DNA of 64,000 nucleotides, taken from the NCBI GenBank assembly GCA_003864495.1, contig ML133386.1, positions 3,545,375 to 3,609,374 on the forward strand, written 5' to 3'. This DNA comes from Nemopilema nomurai (taxonomy: Eukaryota; Cnidaria; Scyphozoa; Rhizostomeae; Rhizostomatidae). The position numbers and the translations under genes are program-made. This document shows, piece by piece, positions 37,786 through 53,700 of this stretch. How positions within the stretch are numbered: position 1 is the stretch's first letter; every line of letters starts with the position of its first letter. The notes under the pieces are model-generated. The model had not been told where the DNA came from, did no database searches, and was given only the letters and a program-made list of their open reading frames with translations.

Positions 37786-38604
37786 TTAACATTGATACGG
37801 TGGACGTGCTTTAGTGGGTGGTGGGAGTTGGCCTTAGGGATAGGATTAACCCACAAGGCTGCCCCTACTTACTACATACTCATATCAGCCTCGAATTTGC
37901 CAGCCTCGATTTCACTACATGAATGTCATGGGGGCTACCTTCTTTGAAAAGGGTTCTAGCTTATTATCAAAACTAAAATCTTTCAATGCTCTCCGTTTGA
38001 ATATCAAATGGAAGTCCGATCTTGCGAAATTCCTGTCAGTGTATATACAGCCTTGGACGTTCCTTCAATTGAATCCTACAAAATAATACTACCCAACTGC
38101 AAAGTGCTGGTCATCCATGCAATAACGTTAGGTATTGATTGATCGATCAGTGAGACTGTTTTCAAGGTTGTATTCATGGTTTTCGCAAAAGTTGAATTGA
38201 ATTGAATTAAATTAAATTCCAGCTAGAGAGCCAAGGTTTCCTAGAATAACAGAAACGTTCCGCGGCAATTTGTCGTTAGGATATCTTTGGTGTCATGGGA
38301 AATAAGTAAATAATATGGCGGTCTCTTCATCAAGTTTTAAAAGAGTTCGAGTAAGTAAGTGAAATAGATGGTCAGGTTGTTATAGAAAAGACTAGGAAAT
38401 ATCGTTTTAGAGTTTCAAAATATCATTCAAATAATGAAAAAAGTCTATGTACAAACTGTTATCTCAAACAATTAGGTTAATACATCTAAGTCTTTATTTA
38501 TAAGATTCACTATATCTTTCACTTTTCCATGACAAGAAAACACTATTTTATTATACAAATCAAGATTACTATAAATGGTTCAATATCTTTACAGTAGGTT
38601 TGGC
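37786..38604. other. Spacer between the unrecognised gene and the EEP gene
   Basis: Contains the probable 3' end of the EEP transcript on the minus strand and otherwise no recognisable feature. A short aattgaattaaattaaatt run occurs near 38200. Confidence 0.4.
38493..38552 (-). terminator. Candidate polyadenylation signals of the EEP gene
   Basis: AATAAA hexamers on the minus strand at 38552-38547 and 38498-38493, about 55 and 110 bases after the stop codon of the EEP gene. They are suitable in position, but no cleavage-site evidence exists. Confidence 0.45.
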
Positions 38605-41600
38605 TTAGGAGGTCCTTTGCGATACCGAAATCTCTGAGAACACCAGCCTGTGATCTGATGCTGTAAAATCACTGGGCCATTCCTGAGGATAAAGCACAGA
38701 ATTTGTAAGCAATATAACTACACAGAGTCCAAAAACTTCTATTAGTGCCAAAAAGAGGCAAACTTGTAACAAGGATGCCAACTGTTCATTAGTAGTGTCT
38801 GTCTTACACGCGTTCAAAGTTGAAGAGAATAAATACAACGTGAAACGTGAATTCTAAAGGAATTTAGTCGAAAGAGATCAGGTGAAGTTAGCCGTTAATA
38901 GGCAGGGCTATGTCAGGTGAGGTCAGGCGAGGTCAAGTGAGGTCAGGCGAGGTCAGGTCAAGGGATGGAACATTCTTCCATCAGCTGTACCTGTCTCAAG
39001 TTCTAAAAGGATCTCGTGTCCTTGATGCTTCCATAGAAAGCTTGCCTTGCAACCGTTTTACAGTGTAATCAAGCAAATGCCAAATAAATTTGCTCTCACC
39101 GTATCTGAACGATCCCTGGGAACCAAGAACGCGTCATCAATTCTCTCTTGCAACTCAGAAGGCAATCTAAAATTGGTGACAGAAGGAAGATCATTATAGA
39201 ACAAAAACCTTTTTCGTGGGTAAAATTGGGATATTCACTGGGGGCTTTTCGGACACCAACGCCAACAAACTCAAAACACGTTTTGCCGAAAACTTTATCA
39301 GCAAGTCCACTTCCTGGACTGAGCTTCTAACATTAAACTTAATTATAAGACTTTAAAAGAATAGTGGAAAATGGTTATTCGTTCTCAATTTAAGGTTTAA
39401 GACGAACAAGACGTAGAATGAGTTACACAGAGATGCTTTTGCTTAAAATTCTATATTCAGCAAACCACGATACTTCAATGAAAGACACTCTCAACCATGC
39501 AATCAAAGATAAAATGTTGCAGTTGTGTATGTTCATACCTGTAAAAAATGTAATCCACTGCTAGAACTGAGCAGTTATGATCTAAATGTGTTATTGATGG
39601 CTCACGTCCATGGAAGTTAAAATACGAGGACTGGAAGCCATGCTCTCTGAAAAACTTGTATATTGGTCCAGATGGTGAGCCATTAAAGTCCCCAGCTAAA
39701 AACACTGGGACATCTTTATTAAACAATCTGAAATTCAAAACAAAGATAATGCATGAGAGCTATTATAGCATATTATTTTGTAGGAGATGAGCTGTAAAAG
39801 GAATGTGGAAACCCAAAGACCAAATAGCCATGATCAGGTAACAGGTCTATCATTTGCTGTTTCATTTAGAAAAATACTGAACATGAATATCGAGGAAACA
39901 AAAGTTATGAAAATCATTTGTCCAATAACTTAAGACTCAAGACTTAAGAGTAAATTTATTATTCTCAAAGCAATTTCAACATTTACTGCAAAAGTATTGA
40001 ATGATACTTGATCCATGGCTCTTGCATAAATCAACAATTACAACTAATTTAGCAATGGCATTTTATACTAAACTAATCATCAAAGACAACTAAACTACTA
40101 AACTAGTTCAAACACAACAAATTACTCTGAATTTCAGCTTGTTAAGGTTAATACAAACAAGAGACATACCCATTTATATATAACTCAATTGCTTGCATCA
40201 ACTTCTTTGCCTGCGTCTGCAGTAGGCAACAATGCATTGGTTTAATCTACTAATATGCAGCTACATTATTGCTTTGAAAGAATTCATACATTACAAAATG
40301 AAGTTGTATGTTAATTAGAATGCAAGTATTATAATGCATATGTATGACTTGACTTTCAAAAAAAATTATCCATATCTAGCAGGCTTGCTGATCTCACCTC
40401 TTTTAACCTCAGGAGAAATACTGAATCATTAAATGTTATATACAAGGTAACATCTTTGTGCAAGGCTATTTGAATGATATCTTTCGAATTACACAAAATA
40501 CAAACCATTCTTGTGAACTGATCCAGATAGCTTGCCAAGTAGGTTAAATGAGTTGTGACAATTATAGCCTAAGATGAAATGAAATCATCTTATTTCGATT
40601 TTGCCAGGTTTTGTAGATGACAGACAAATAAGTTATGAAAAGTTACCACTTGAATAACAGGGATTCTATATGCTGCAATGATACAACTAATCCACCAATT
40701 TCAAGAAAATTGCTGCAGGGATATTATCAGTTTACAGAAACATTCAATTTAACAGCTTATTCAATGCACATAACTATTCATCATCAAATTGTACCAATAT
40801 TTCACATTTTCAATAACTTTGCTTCACAAAGCACATACTAAAGGATATAATCTATGCTTCAACTGGATGCATTTCTAGATAAGATAACTCAAAAGAACAT
40901 ACTTCTTGACCTGTTTCAGGGTCCAAAACATGAGCTAAGAGTGCCACACGCATACCAATGTCATTGTACTTTATGTATTCAACATCCTTTATCCTTGAAA
41001 AAATATCAAAAATGTCTGTTTACTTAAAAATAAATCTTAGACAGTTACAGATTTGTTTAAATTCAATAACGATACATATAAATGGCAAAATTTATCAGAA
41101 ACAAAAACATTGGAGACAACTTACCTAAACTTTCTACTGATAAGCAGAGCTACACCATCATGTCTAGTTGGACGTCTGTGTTTCAATATGTGATACCTGC
41201 AGGCAACAAAAGCATTGCCATATAGAAAGCAAACTGAATATATCATTCATAACTTGGTTAGCAAGATACATCTTTCAAGCCTGAGGAATGAAACATAAAG
41301 ACAATGTTATAAGTCTTTTTACAGACAAATCTCTGACTATGAATACAAAAGCCTTTCTTTCAGGAAGAGAGGTATCATTCTAATACTTGTCCAATGATAA
41401 GACAAAGATTACTTTTATCAATCACAGGTTCCTTCAAGAATGCCTGTAGCACTAAGACAAGGGAAGGCCCTCCTCTAGCCAATTTGATAGTGTATAAAAG
41501 CTTAAGAACAGAAGAGGCAAATTTTGAAGCTTTAGAGCACATACTATCCAGTTTTTCTCTCAGGCCACTATTGGTTTTATGTACAATACCTATAGCTTTA

Positions 41601-43092
41601 AAGTTTTTAAAAGTCTCTTTTCCTTAATAAGTATTTGAAAAAGAATGTTAACAAAAATATTTTAATTCGCAAATATATGCTAATTCTTCTATTCCAACTT
41701 TGGAACTTTGATGACATTCTTGAAATATTACAAAACCAAATAACCTGTCTCCAATCCTTGTTTCAAAAAGTTCAGCTATACCACAGTCAAACCAAAATTC
41801 TTGAAGACAAAGGAAATCAAACACTGGTAGTTCATCAAAGAGTTTGAAAATTTCGTCATATCGCGATAAAAATTGGTCAGGGTGTGCACTTTCTTTTTTT
41901 CGTCCCCACCATGTCTTCCAGCTTCTGCAAAATAAGTATAAAACATGTTTCAAAGACAACAGAGATTGGAAAGAAAACCTTTGTTGCAAAATTGTGCTGA
42001 TTAGGTTGCCAAAGAAAATAGGTCAGAAAAGAAGGTTGTCGTATTCATAAAATGGTAGCTAGAACAATTCAAAAAATAATTTGAAAGAAAACACAAGAAG
42101 GAATAGTTGAGATTATTTGAAATTGTCTGTCAGCAGATCACACCCAATACTTTCCAACAAAATGTAAAACTGAAGCTGCAGAACGATGAACTTGTGAAAA
42201 AAAATTCGCACAATCTATTCAAGGGTCTGAATAATGCTATAAGTATTCTGACTAAAATTTTGGAAATTTCTTTGAGGAAATACCTACTCATCTGGGCAAA
42301 GAAAATGAAAAAAAACTGCAGAAATAGTAAATACTTGTTTTATTTCTCAGTTTTCTACCATGTTGAATGGGTGGTGAAAAAATCAACATGGGAGAAGCAA
42401 TTAGCACTAAACAAGTACTATTATAGTTTGGCACCTCAGGTTAACGAGAAGTTTTACCATCCTAAATCTATTAGGATTTTCACCTAGCCTTAAACTAGCC
42501 TTAAACAAACCTTTACTCTAATTCTGATTGGTATATAGTATAAATATATATGATGTATGAGGTGTGAAACTGCAATAGCCACCAAATAAAACCACATCAT
42601 ATGAGTGAAAGCAATGCGATCAATTATTGGGATTCTTAAACGAACAGGAGCTTCTTATTCGTACCCTTGATCTATGGTTTTATAACAGGGAGCCAACAGG
42701 TTAAAAGTTCCCATTTTGAAAGTCCTTCCATGTTGCCACCTGGATGTTGTTGGCGGAGCTTCAACTTGCTCAGAGACGAATTCCGAAGTTTTTAAGCTCA
42801 AGCGCTGGCACGCCATTGCTTTGACGGTTGGCCTCCAATGAAACGAGCGGCAATTGCTAATGTTGTTAACATTCGCACGACAAAACAATCCCCTCCACTG
42901 GTGCTGACTGGAAACAAAAACTTGTTTCAGAGTTAAGCTCAGTGATGCCATGCGAGTCGTAGGCAAGACCCCCAACATGCAATTCAGTTTATGAAAACAC
43001 TTGATGGCTCCATCCGAGGTAGGCGTCGTTAGGACACAGCGATATTGTAAATATCGATGTTTTGAGAATAACGTATACAAAAGAAGGCGCAA
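38605..43092 (-). CDS. Endonuclease/exonuclease/phosphatase (EEP) superfamily protein
   Basis: Magnesium-dependent phosphodiesterase fold (DNase I-like); the substrate is unknown. Nine coding exons, all phases consistent: 43092-42665, 41924-41745, 41196-41125, 40993-40903, 40568-40506, 40216-40170, 39727-39539, 39166-39100, 38682-38605 (404 aa from the first ATG). The EEP catalytic set is present in order: N131 (GTFNLLAP), E185 (LQEFW), H264 (THLTY), D307 and N309 (GDFNG), D352 (VDYIF) and D389-H390 (SDH). The pattern FNLLAP, LQEFW, RHDGVALL and WPSDFTASDH is closest, from memory, to plant At1g02270-type proteins; CCR4/Angel/nocturnin relatives are the alternative. The 125 residues before the domain are Arg/Ser-rich. 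A second ATG at 42951 begins MASLSLTLKQVFVSSQ, a plausible mitochondrial presequence, and would give 357 aa. Confidence 0.85.
38920..38960 (+). promoter_or_regulatory. Tandem AGGTCA half-sites with DR4 spacing
   Basis: AGGTCA begins at 38920, 38930, 38940 and 38950, followed directly by another GGTCA. The 10-base period equals a nuclear-receptor direct repeat with a 4-base spacer (DR4). It lies in the last intron of the EEP gene and could equally be a decamer microsatellite. Confidence 0.35.
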
Positions 43093-44726
<1,634 letters not shown>

Positions 44727-47700
44727 ATGAGCAAGACGCAGAAGGGTAGGATTGGTGGTTACGAGGTTCCCCAGCATTTTGAGGATTGGGTAAGTGAATA
44801 GATTTTTGATAAAAATCTGGCACTAATGAACTAACGCACGTCGAGCGCAAACTATGTTACCTGTCCAGTGACGTATTTACCCTTGGGCCTACTGGACCTG
44901 GCCCCAGGGGCCTCCGTTAGGTTTTCTAATCTAAAGGGGGCCCCAATCAAATTTTGTTAAACCAATACAAAATGCTGTTGATGAATTGAGTAGCATGGCG
45001 TGAATCGCAATCCTTCATGTCTCAGGAAAATCCTACTTAAATTTAACCAAAACCTTTACCTTGCGTAAGTTACCCATCGTCGAAAAGCTACAATTTTGGG
45101 ATTGAAGTGTTAAAATGTATTTGTCGACCTTTTCCTCCCATATTTTGGCTTTCGAAGGGGGCAATTACAGCCAATTACATGGTGACTGGGATCAAGATTT
45201 GCTCCGATTGTTTTGAAATATCTTGACAGAGCAGACAAATAGTTGATTGCAAGTATGTAATAGAGAAGTTTTTTACTTTCCGCATTCCCTATCCCAGTTA
45301 GGGTCGGATTTAGCGTTTTGAGTTTGGCGAGGGCCACCAGTACAAATTTTGCTTTGAATCACGTGCTCATCGCAGAAATCTTTTTTTCCTGTTTCGATAT
45401 CGCGATAGAGGCTGCTTGATAAAAAAGCGCGACAGAAATCAAAGAGCGTGAAGATGGAAACTTTACCAAGCGGAAAGGGTCTTGTGATTATCTAGCAACG
45501 AGTATGAAGAGCTCATGGGTAGACAAAACTGTAAAGTTGACATCAAGTAAGAAGCGTGGCTCCTTTTATCGCCAAGAGAATGTGGAAGAGTCAGCAGTCA
45601 GTTTGCAAAACGCTGACAGAAAACCCAGCATGCTGGCAGCCACTGGGGTCACTAACCTTAATTACTCTTTCGACTCCACTGCTTCATTTGCCGAAGGTGT
45701 GCGGTCAACGAGAAAGGCAAGTTTTGAAAATTGTAGTTAGAAATAACTATTTGCGTCTCTGTACCAGACGATTGATGTATTGAAAGATATAAACAACCTA
45801 TATACATTCTGTAACGAAGTGAGCAGGCAACCCGGATATGATTTCTCTTTGTCTTTGAAACCGCAAAATTTTCCAATTACGATTTTTGGAAATACATAGC
45901 GTTAAAGGCCACGGAAGAGCCGGAATATACAGAGACCAAATGTAAACAATTCTTCTCGTTGAGGCCCTTTTTTACCGCTGTGTCCGCTTTTACAGGGCAG
46001 GGCGAGTTCATCAGTTTGGTCGGCTTTCAAAAAGAAAACATGCATATATTATTTCGAGAATCAAGAAAAACAAGGGTAAGTAAATGGTATTTGATTCACT
46101 TTATTGTGTATGAGGTATGTATTACGTTCGATAAGGTAGGTAACAGTGGTTTGACAGAAAGAGCTGTTTAGACAATTCTTGAAGGTTGCCATGGTCATTA
46201 ACAGTTGGAAATGTCAGGAATGTCATAATAGTCTTGGTGCGGCTTTAAATACAATGTCAAATTGGTTTTCTTTGTTGCCTTGTCCAATAGGGTGCATGGG
46301 GTGAGGTAGTTGCAGGCATTCTCTTGTAGGGGGTGGGTTTGGTTCTTCAATAAAAACTAGTCTGTTTATTTAATCAACTGCTGTTAGGAGAGGTTTTTTA
46401 CATGTTGCCTGATAAAGGATTGTACCCTGGGGCTTTAAAGATTATATAGAATTAGCATGTAGTTTGAGTGGGCTGAATTTTTGGCTCACTAGGGAAACAA
46501 ATTGTATTTGACTTTGCTGCAATACATGCATTCTGCACTAGCATTCCCTTCTTGTTCATCAATGAGCTCAATCAACAGAATGTTTTCAAACCTAATCCCT
46601 TGTTTGTCAATGAAGAAGTTAAAGACCTTTAATGTAAAGAAAAAGAACAAACAGAAGTCAAAAGTGATAACAATTATGACATAACAGTTATTATGACATA
46701 AAAATGCAAGGAAAAACTAACAATAATCATGTGGAATGACTCATTTTTAATAGTTGGAGTTAACAGTTGCTGTTGTTGATGCAACTGTTACAAGCAGATT
46801 TGAGTTTTGTTGGAAAGCAGTTATGAAGCCTTTTAGCCTGTGTTGTGTGCCTCACTGAAAATTTATATTGTTTGCATTAATAGCTACTGCCATTGTGGAA
46901 GGTCAAAGGGGGAGCATAGAAAGGACGCAATAAAAGATTCAAATGTTCCATGGGACCTGAAACAGCATGTCAAAAGTTGCAGGACAAATGCTTTTGGGGA
47001 GATTGAGTTCCATGGTACAAACAGAAAATCAAGAGCCAATGTAACTATATGATTACTATAAATTTCTTCTTATTTCATTGCACACCTGATATTGGAAATT
47101 TTGAATTAGAAAAAAATTAAGTCATATGGTAAAGATACTGTGCTATGAACAAGAGGATCTTCGCTTTAAAATGAGGATGGAATAAAGTTTCTTTTTGTAA
47201 TTGATTCATTTTCCCAAACCAAATGTTTTTGCTTGATAATTTTTTTTTAAATGTGAGATGCAACTATAAATCATAAACATGCTGTAGCTTTGATTTTCAG
47301 CAAGGATCATCCAAAAAATATTCTCAATATTCATCAGAGCCAATCCACAAAAGTTAATTTTGTCATTTCTTCAATTTTAGTACATAAGAGTGTCGAATGA
47401 AACTGATGCAAAAGATGCACTCAAGCTGCTATTGAGAGAATGGAAGCTTGAGTACCCAAACTTTCTTGTCTCTGTTACTGGTGGTGCAAAGACCTTCAAA
47501 CTTCCTGGTAAACTGAAGCAGTTATTTAGTAATGGGCTCTACAAAGTGGCACAAACTTCAGGGGCATGGGTCATAACTGGAGGAACAAACACAGGCGTGA
47601 TGAAGCACGTTGGGGAAGCACTGCAGGTTGCATCAAAAGGAAAATATGGTGCACATGGAGATCTCCAAAGGACTGTCTATTGTATTGGCATTGCCACATG

Positions 47701-50700
47701 GGGGATTGTTGAAAACAGAAACCTACTCACAAACTCCCAGGTACATATTCCCATAACACGGATATGACATGATTGACAGAATAGAAAGAAGTGAATTTTT
47801 TCTCTCTTTCAACAGCATCAGATTATATTTGCCACAATTTTTTCAAATGTGCATCTTGTTGAATGTTTTCTTTGTTTTTCATGAACCACCTTTTGGTGAA
47901 GCCTAACTTTACATGCTGCTTTAAAGAATAACCTTGATATTGAAGCAAGCTTTATTTATGAAATGATGCCCAAGGATGCCCCTTTGTAACAAGATTTAAT
48001 GGTCTTTTTGAAAGGAGCTCAAGTTACTCCCAAGGAAAAAATTCATATTTGGTTTATGTATGAGAATATTGCTTTCAATCTGAGTTATGCAGACAGTTGA
48101 AAAATGGGTTTAACAGCATTATTTGCTACGAAAAGTGGCTGCAGCCAAAATAGATTTAGATAGGTTAAGAAGACACAATGTTACACCAAAGCAATTGCAA
48201 TTTCAAATCTTTAGCATGAAAAGTGACTTTATATTTGTAAGCAATTTTTGTCTGTTGCTTCATCAAAGAAAGGAATATATTTTAGAAATCTTATCCTTGT
48301 ATCACCCACAGCAGCCATGACCTGGATTAATTTTGTAATCTTTTGTAACTTGTAGAATTCGGTTGTGAAGTATTACATGAAAAACAGTATAGAGTCTGCT
48401 GGTGCATGCCTTGACAATAACCACACACACTTCTTTCTCGTTGATAATGGAACTGTCAATAGATATGGAGCAGAAATCAAATTCAGAGCTCAACTTGAGA
48501 AACAAATTATGAAAATGGAAGTAGATAAAAGTAAGATTTCCGCTATTGCTTTACAAAGTTCCTCTTTTATATGAAAGGCTTTGTATTACAAATACATTGC
48601 TAGCAAATATTTGCTTTGGTTTTGACTTTTTACCTACAACAAACCTGACTGTGTTACTTTATAGAGACTGCACTGGGGACACTGTTTTTGTTGTCATATT
48701 TGCACCTTGAAGGAATTTAAAGCTTTAACAGAACCCAAAGTTATTGCTTATTGAATATATAAATTCCATTGTGCAAATGTATCAATTTGATATAACGATT
48801 TTATCTCATTATGTGCTAAGGCGTGTTATTTTTTATTTACAGATCGAGGCAAGGTGCCAGCAGTTCTTCTTGTCTTGGAAGGTGGCCCAAACACAGTGGC
48901 AACGGTGCATGAGGCAATAACCCAGGACCCAGCTGTGCCAGTCATTGTGATAAAAGATAGTGGTCGAGCCGCTGATCTTCTGGCTTATGCCCACAACATA
49001 TCCCACGGAGAAGGGTAAAGATTGTTTATATTACCCAAAGCTTCTGAAAATGTTTGTGGAAGGAACTTGTAACTTGTAATGATTGGCAACTTATACATGT
49101 GTTTGGATGAAAGCCAGCAGTGGTGCTAGAATAGTGTTGCAAGCCAACTAATCTTGTTCAATTTTGGGTCATTGATGCCTAAGAATTTTGAAGCTGTCAT
49201 ATAGGCTGCTGCTTGTAATTGCTTTTGGTCCTGTAATTGCTTCATGTATATTCTTAACTTTTGCTGTTAAAGTTCTGAGCTGATACTTAAAGGGTAATTT
49301 AGTTTCTAGACTGCTAAGAAGACTTCAGTTCAATTGCATTTGGGACAGAACATCTATACAACGTCTATACAACGTCTAAACATGTTCCTGGCTAGCTAGC
49401 TAGTGTTGTCATCAGCACCATCAATTATCTCACAATTTAGCTAATGAATGTGTGTAATTTTGCTATAGGTCCTTTTATTACATGGGAGATGTTGTGGAGC
49501 ACAAGCAGCTATTTAAGAAGATTGAACAAACATACCCTGAATTAGATCAAGAAGGTTGTCTAAAGGTTTATGGTAATGTGCTGAAGTGTGTTGAAAGAAA
49601 GCATCTAGTATGTTATTCATTGTCACTTTCTCTAAGTGTATCTCCATCTTATGATAAACTTTACTGCTTATCTAGTAGAAGATCTCTATGATCTCTTGTA
49701 GTGGATCTCTATAACTTGATGTTTTGTTTTGCTGCATTTGCAAGTTGCTAGTTTGAAAAGTAGCACAAGGTTATAATGAATAAATTTGAAGCTACCTGTA
49801 AAATCTGATGTGGATTCATTAGAGATTTGCTTTTTTAGTCTCTTTAAATGGAAATTTTAATAAAATTTTGTTTTTTGAACTGTTTTAGATAACAATTTTT
49901 AAGATGGAAGAAGGTGCCGCTGATCTAGATCAAGCTATTCTGAGAGCATTGCTTAAAAGTTTGTTGCATTTTATTCTTTGTTTATTACATTAGCTTTAAT
50001 ATCTATAATTTCATTTTGTGACCTGTTTTCTGCTCTTTGATGTATCAGAATTGACAATTTGATTTGAAGTGTATTGTATGATAGTTGAAGTTTGATGACA
50101 TCAAGTGTGACGTTTTCTGAGGGAGATTTGTATTTTTATTGGAGCAAAACTTTATTAAAGTTGGATTTGCTGTTTTTTATTGTCTTTTTTAGAGTCTTGT
50201 TAGATTCATGACACTTTAACCACCTGTTAGGTTTCTTGTAAGCTTTTCATCATATTGTGGCACCAACTGACATATTGTCTTTTCATTGTAAAGGTAAAAG
50301 TGCATCTCCTGAAGATCAGCTCAAATTAGCCTTGCTGTGGGATCGGCCTGATGTTGCACGTGCACAGATCTTTAATGAGGATTTAAAATGGCCGGTGAGT
50401 GGTCTTAACTCACATTTATGTGTGGAGTAAGCAAGTACAGGATGTTTTTTGCAATCTAAAGTGATGTATTTTTAATGTTAGGTAAGCAATAATGACCTTT
50501 GTTTCAATGACCTTTAGGTAAGCTGTGTTTTTGGGGAAAATGTTGATAATTTTGCAATATTTTGTTTTTTTCACTTTTTATCACTTTTTCACTTTTTTTC
50601 ACCAATGCATTTCAATATTCCTATTTCCTGATTAATACATTTTGTTAGCAATAATTTATTTGAAAGGACAGTTTTGCTTTTGTCTGATTCGCAAGGCTCA

Positions 50701-53700
50701 TTCGTCTTACGACATTTTCTCTAATGCTACTACCAGTTGTCTTCTTTGGAAAATGCAATGAAGGAAGCTTTGTCAAAGGACAGAACAGAGTTTGTGGAGC
50801 TGCTTTTAGAACATGGCGTCAACATGGCAAGTTTCCTGACACATGATCGTCTGGACAGTCTCTATAGTGCTGTGAGTTTTGTTCACTTGGCCCTTAAAGT
50901 CAACATAGTTTCACCCAGATCCTTTACCAGATCAATGCGTATACAGGCCATGCAAATTGACGGTGTTCCACGGAAAGAGCTCCTCAGAAGCATTAGGCGC
51001 TCTTTTTCGCACCTCTGAATAAAATGACCTTGAGAGCACCTTTAAGACGAGTGTTAAATAAGGGATTCAATGGTCTTACCAAAAGCATCGCAATATCAAA
51101 TATTAAACATGCAACAAACAGTATGTTAATATAAATATAGAAATATAATAAAACTTTTGCTGATTCTAAATCGAAATTGAATTCCTTGCACAAACTTTGC
51201 ACCTAATTAACACATGACAAGTAGATCCGTCTATTTCTTCTTCCTTAAGTCCGAGAACCTATTTCTTTCCTCATGACTTGAAAGAACTTTGTTTCCTTTT
51301 TTTATGTTACACATTCCACAAAACACGCTAGAACTAAGAACACCTACGTTTTACCAAATCAAATGAAAACTGGAAATTAATGCGAAAAATTGGTCGAAAA
51401 ATTACGCAAATCTGCCTAAGAATACGCTTGAGGATGTGTTGTGTCCCTGGCGTAGATGACTATCAGATTAAAAATGGTATCGAAGGCGAAACGTTGAGTT
51501 TGCTGAGTCCTCTCAAGGGGGTAATCTTTCACTCAGAAAGACTGCTTACACTTGATCAAGTTTAAGTTCAAGAAAGGCCTAAACACCATTTTTCTCTGTT
51601 TTAAGGGGCTCTATTAATCGCTCTCCAAAGCTCCTTTATAGTGCACCGACCGAGTGCTTTTCCGGGCAAGGCCTGCCCTCTCTATCACTATTTAGACATA
51701 TTTATGAGCTACTACACAGTGTGAACCATTTTGCGTGATGAACATGATGTTTGTTTAAGCAGATAAAGGTACATTCTTGCTGCGACTGTTACTGCCGTTA
51801 ACCATTTGTAGTTATTTTCGAAGATAACTTCAATAAAAAGACAGTTTACAGTTCTTTATTTTGGCCAGCACTTTGGTCTTGTATTTTATCTCTTTTTTTT
51901 GCACGATGAAACCTAGAAAATAGATATAAACAGTTCTTGACGACATTTGCTTGTGAACAATATTCATTGTATATTATTAGTAAAAAATTGTACTTGCTAT
52001 CTCAATCTTGGTCTTGACATGGGGGCATTTACTCCAATATTTTTCAGCGAGCTCAGAAAAGGAAAAGCATGCTTCGATATATGTTGGACGACGCCAAGGT
52101 TAGATGGATCTTTCACATTCTATTTCTGTTTTTTTTCTTTTTTATGCTCGTCACAGCTTTATGATTCACATGTTTAGATGCAAATTTCATCACATATTTT
52201 ACATTACATATTTAGATTGCTTATATGTTATATCATATATTTACATAAGTCTGTTTCGTGATATTCATTCAGTTGATAGTCTGTCTGTCCCTCTTCTGCA
52301 ATCTACACATATATATACGCTATACTCGTAAATGTATTGAGCACTGAAAAGTGGAGAAACAACGCACGGACTTCATATATATTTTGCAATTTTACATATA
52401 TTTTGTTGATTATTCGTTAGCCAACACACACACACACACATAAGCCATTCAGTAACTTGTAGCGTAGTACGCTTTCCTAGATCAAATAAGCTCTTGGACC
52501 GTTTTGATGCCTGTTTTTTATCTCACTCTTTTCTTCCATTTTCACTGCAGAGCCAGAAAGGAGCTGTCACTCTTCGTGATGCCGAGGGCGAAGTCTACAA
52601 ATTGACTGGCCTGTCATTACAACGTCGTCAAGAGACGACGCGAAAAGTGTCACGTGCCTTGGAGCAAATAGTTCCCTTGGCAGACCGTGGCAATCAAAGC
52701 CAGTCATTTCGCCAACCCTTCAATAAATTGTTTGTCTGGGCGGTGCTTAATAACATGCAGAAGATGGCCCTTTTACTTTGGAAGCACGGGGAAGAGCCAA
52801 TGGCAAAGGCCCTAGTGGCTTGCAAACTCTACTTTGCAATGGCGAAGTATGCAGACAGAAGGAACCTGAAGGATGACATCACTGAGATGCTGAAAGCAAA
52901 CGGAGAGTGAGTGTATATTGACATGTATGCTTTAAAAATGGATGGAGGACTGCCAGACATGTTTATTATGTCCGATCATTTCCTTTTTCTAACGAATCCT
53001 CATGTTTTATACTTGAAAAAGTTGAATTACTAGTGAAATATGTTGAGTTAAGATTCATTAAGGATACACATAGCCATGAGCTATACCACTGCAAAGGCCG
53101 TTTTTGCTTTTTGTGATGTCAAACAGCCTATTTTGACTATGATTGATCGTTTTGACTACGATTGATCGTTTTGACTACGATTGATCGTTTTGACTACGAT
53201 TGATCGTTTTGCTTAGCGAGTTCCAATTGCTGGCGGTGCAGCTGCTGGATCACTGTTTCGTCACTGATGAATCACGCTCAAGCAAGCTTATGACGTATGA
53301 GCTGCGGAATTGGGGAAGCACCACAAACTTGAATCTGGCTGCCACCTCTGGACACACCTTGTTTGTCGCCCATTCCTGCAACCAGGAGCTCCTTTCAGAA
53401 ATATGGTCTGGTGTGATGAAATTTCGGACCCAAAAGTCTCTCAAGGTTTGTTTGCTTTTTTGTCGGATTATAGAGGAAACACAAGTGATTTCAAACACTG
53501 AGTTCTTCAAGGATCTAATTTTTGAACTCATTTGTTGTTTACTTAAACATCTTTTCAGGTAGCGTGACTCTAACATAGACTGTAGGAGGTCGATATACTT
53601 TTGCCGGCTTAAAGATTGTAGCGTACTTCCAAGCCTAGATGCTTAACAACTAGACGCAAGTTTAAACCCTTTATAAACCGGGCTGTTTATCCGTCTTGGT

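Noticed and set aside
50737..51018. A 93-codon ORF as a separate gene
   Set aside because: Its first 45 codons are a TRPM2 exon; the remainder is read-through into the intron.
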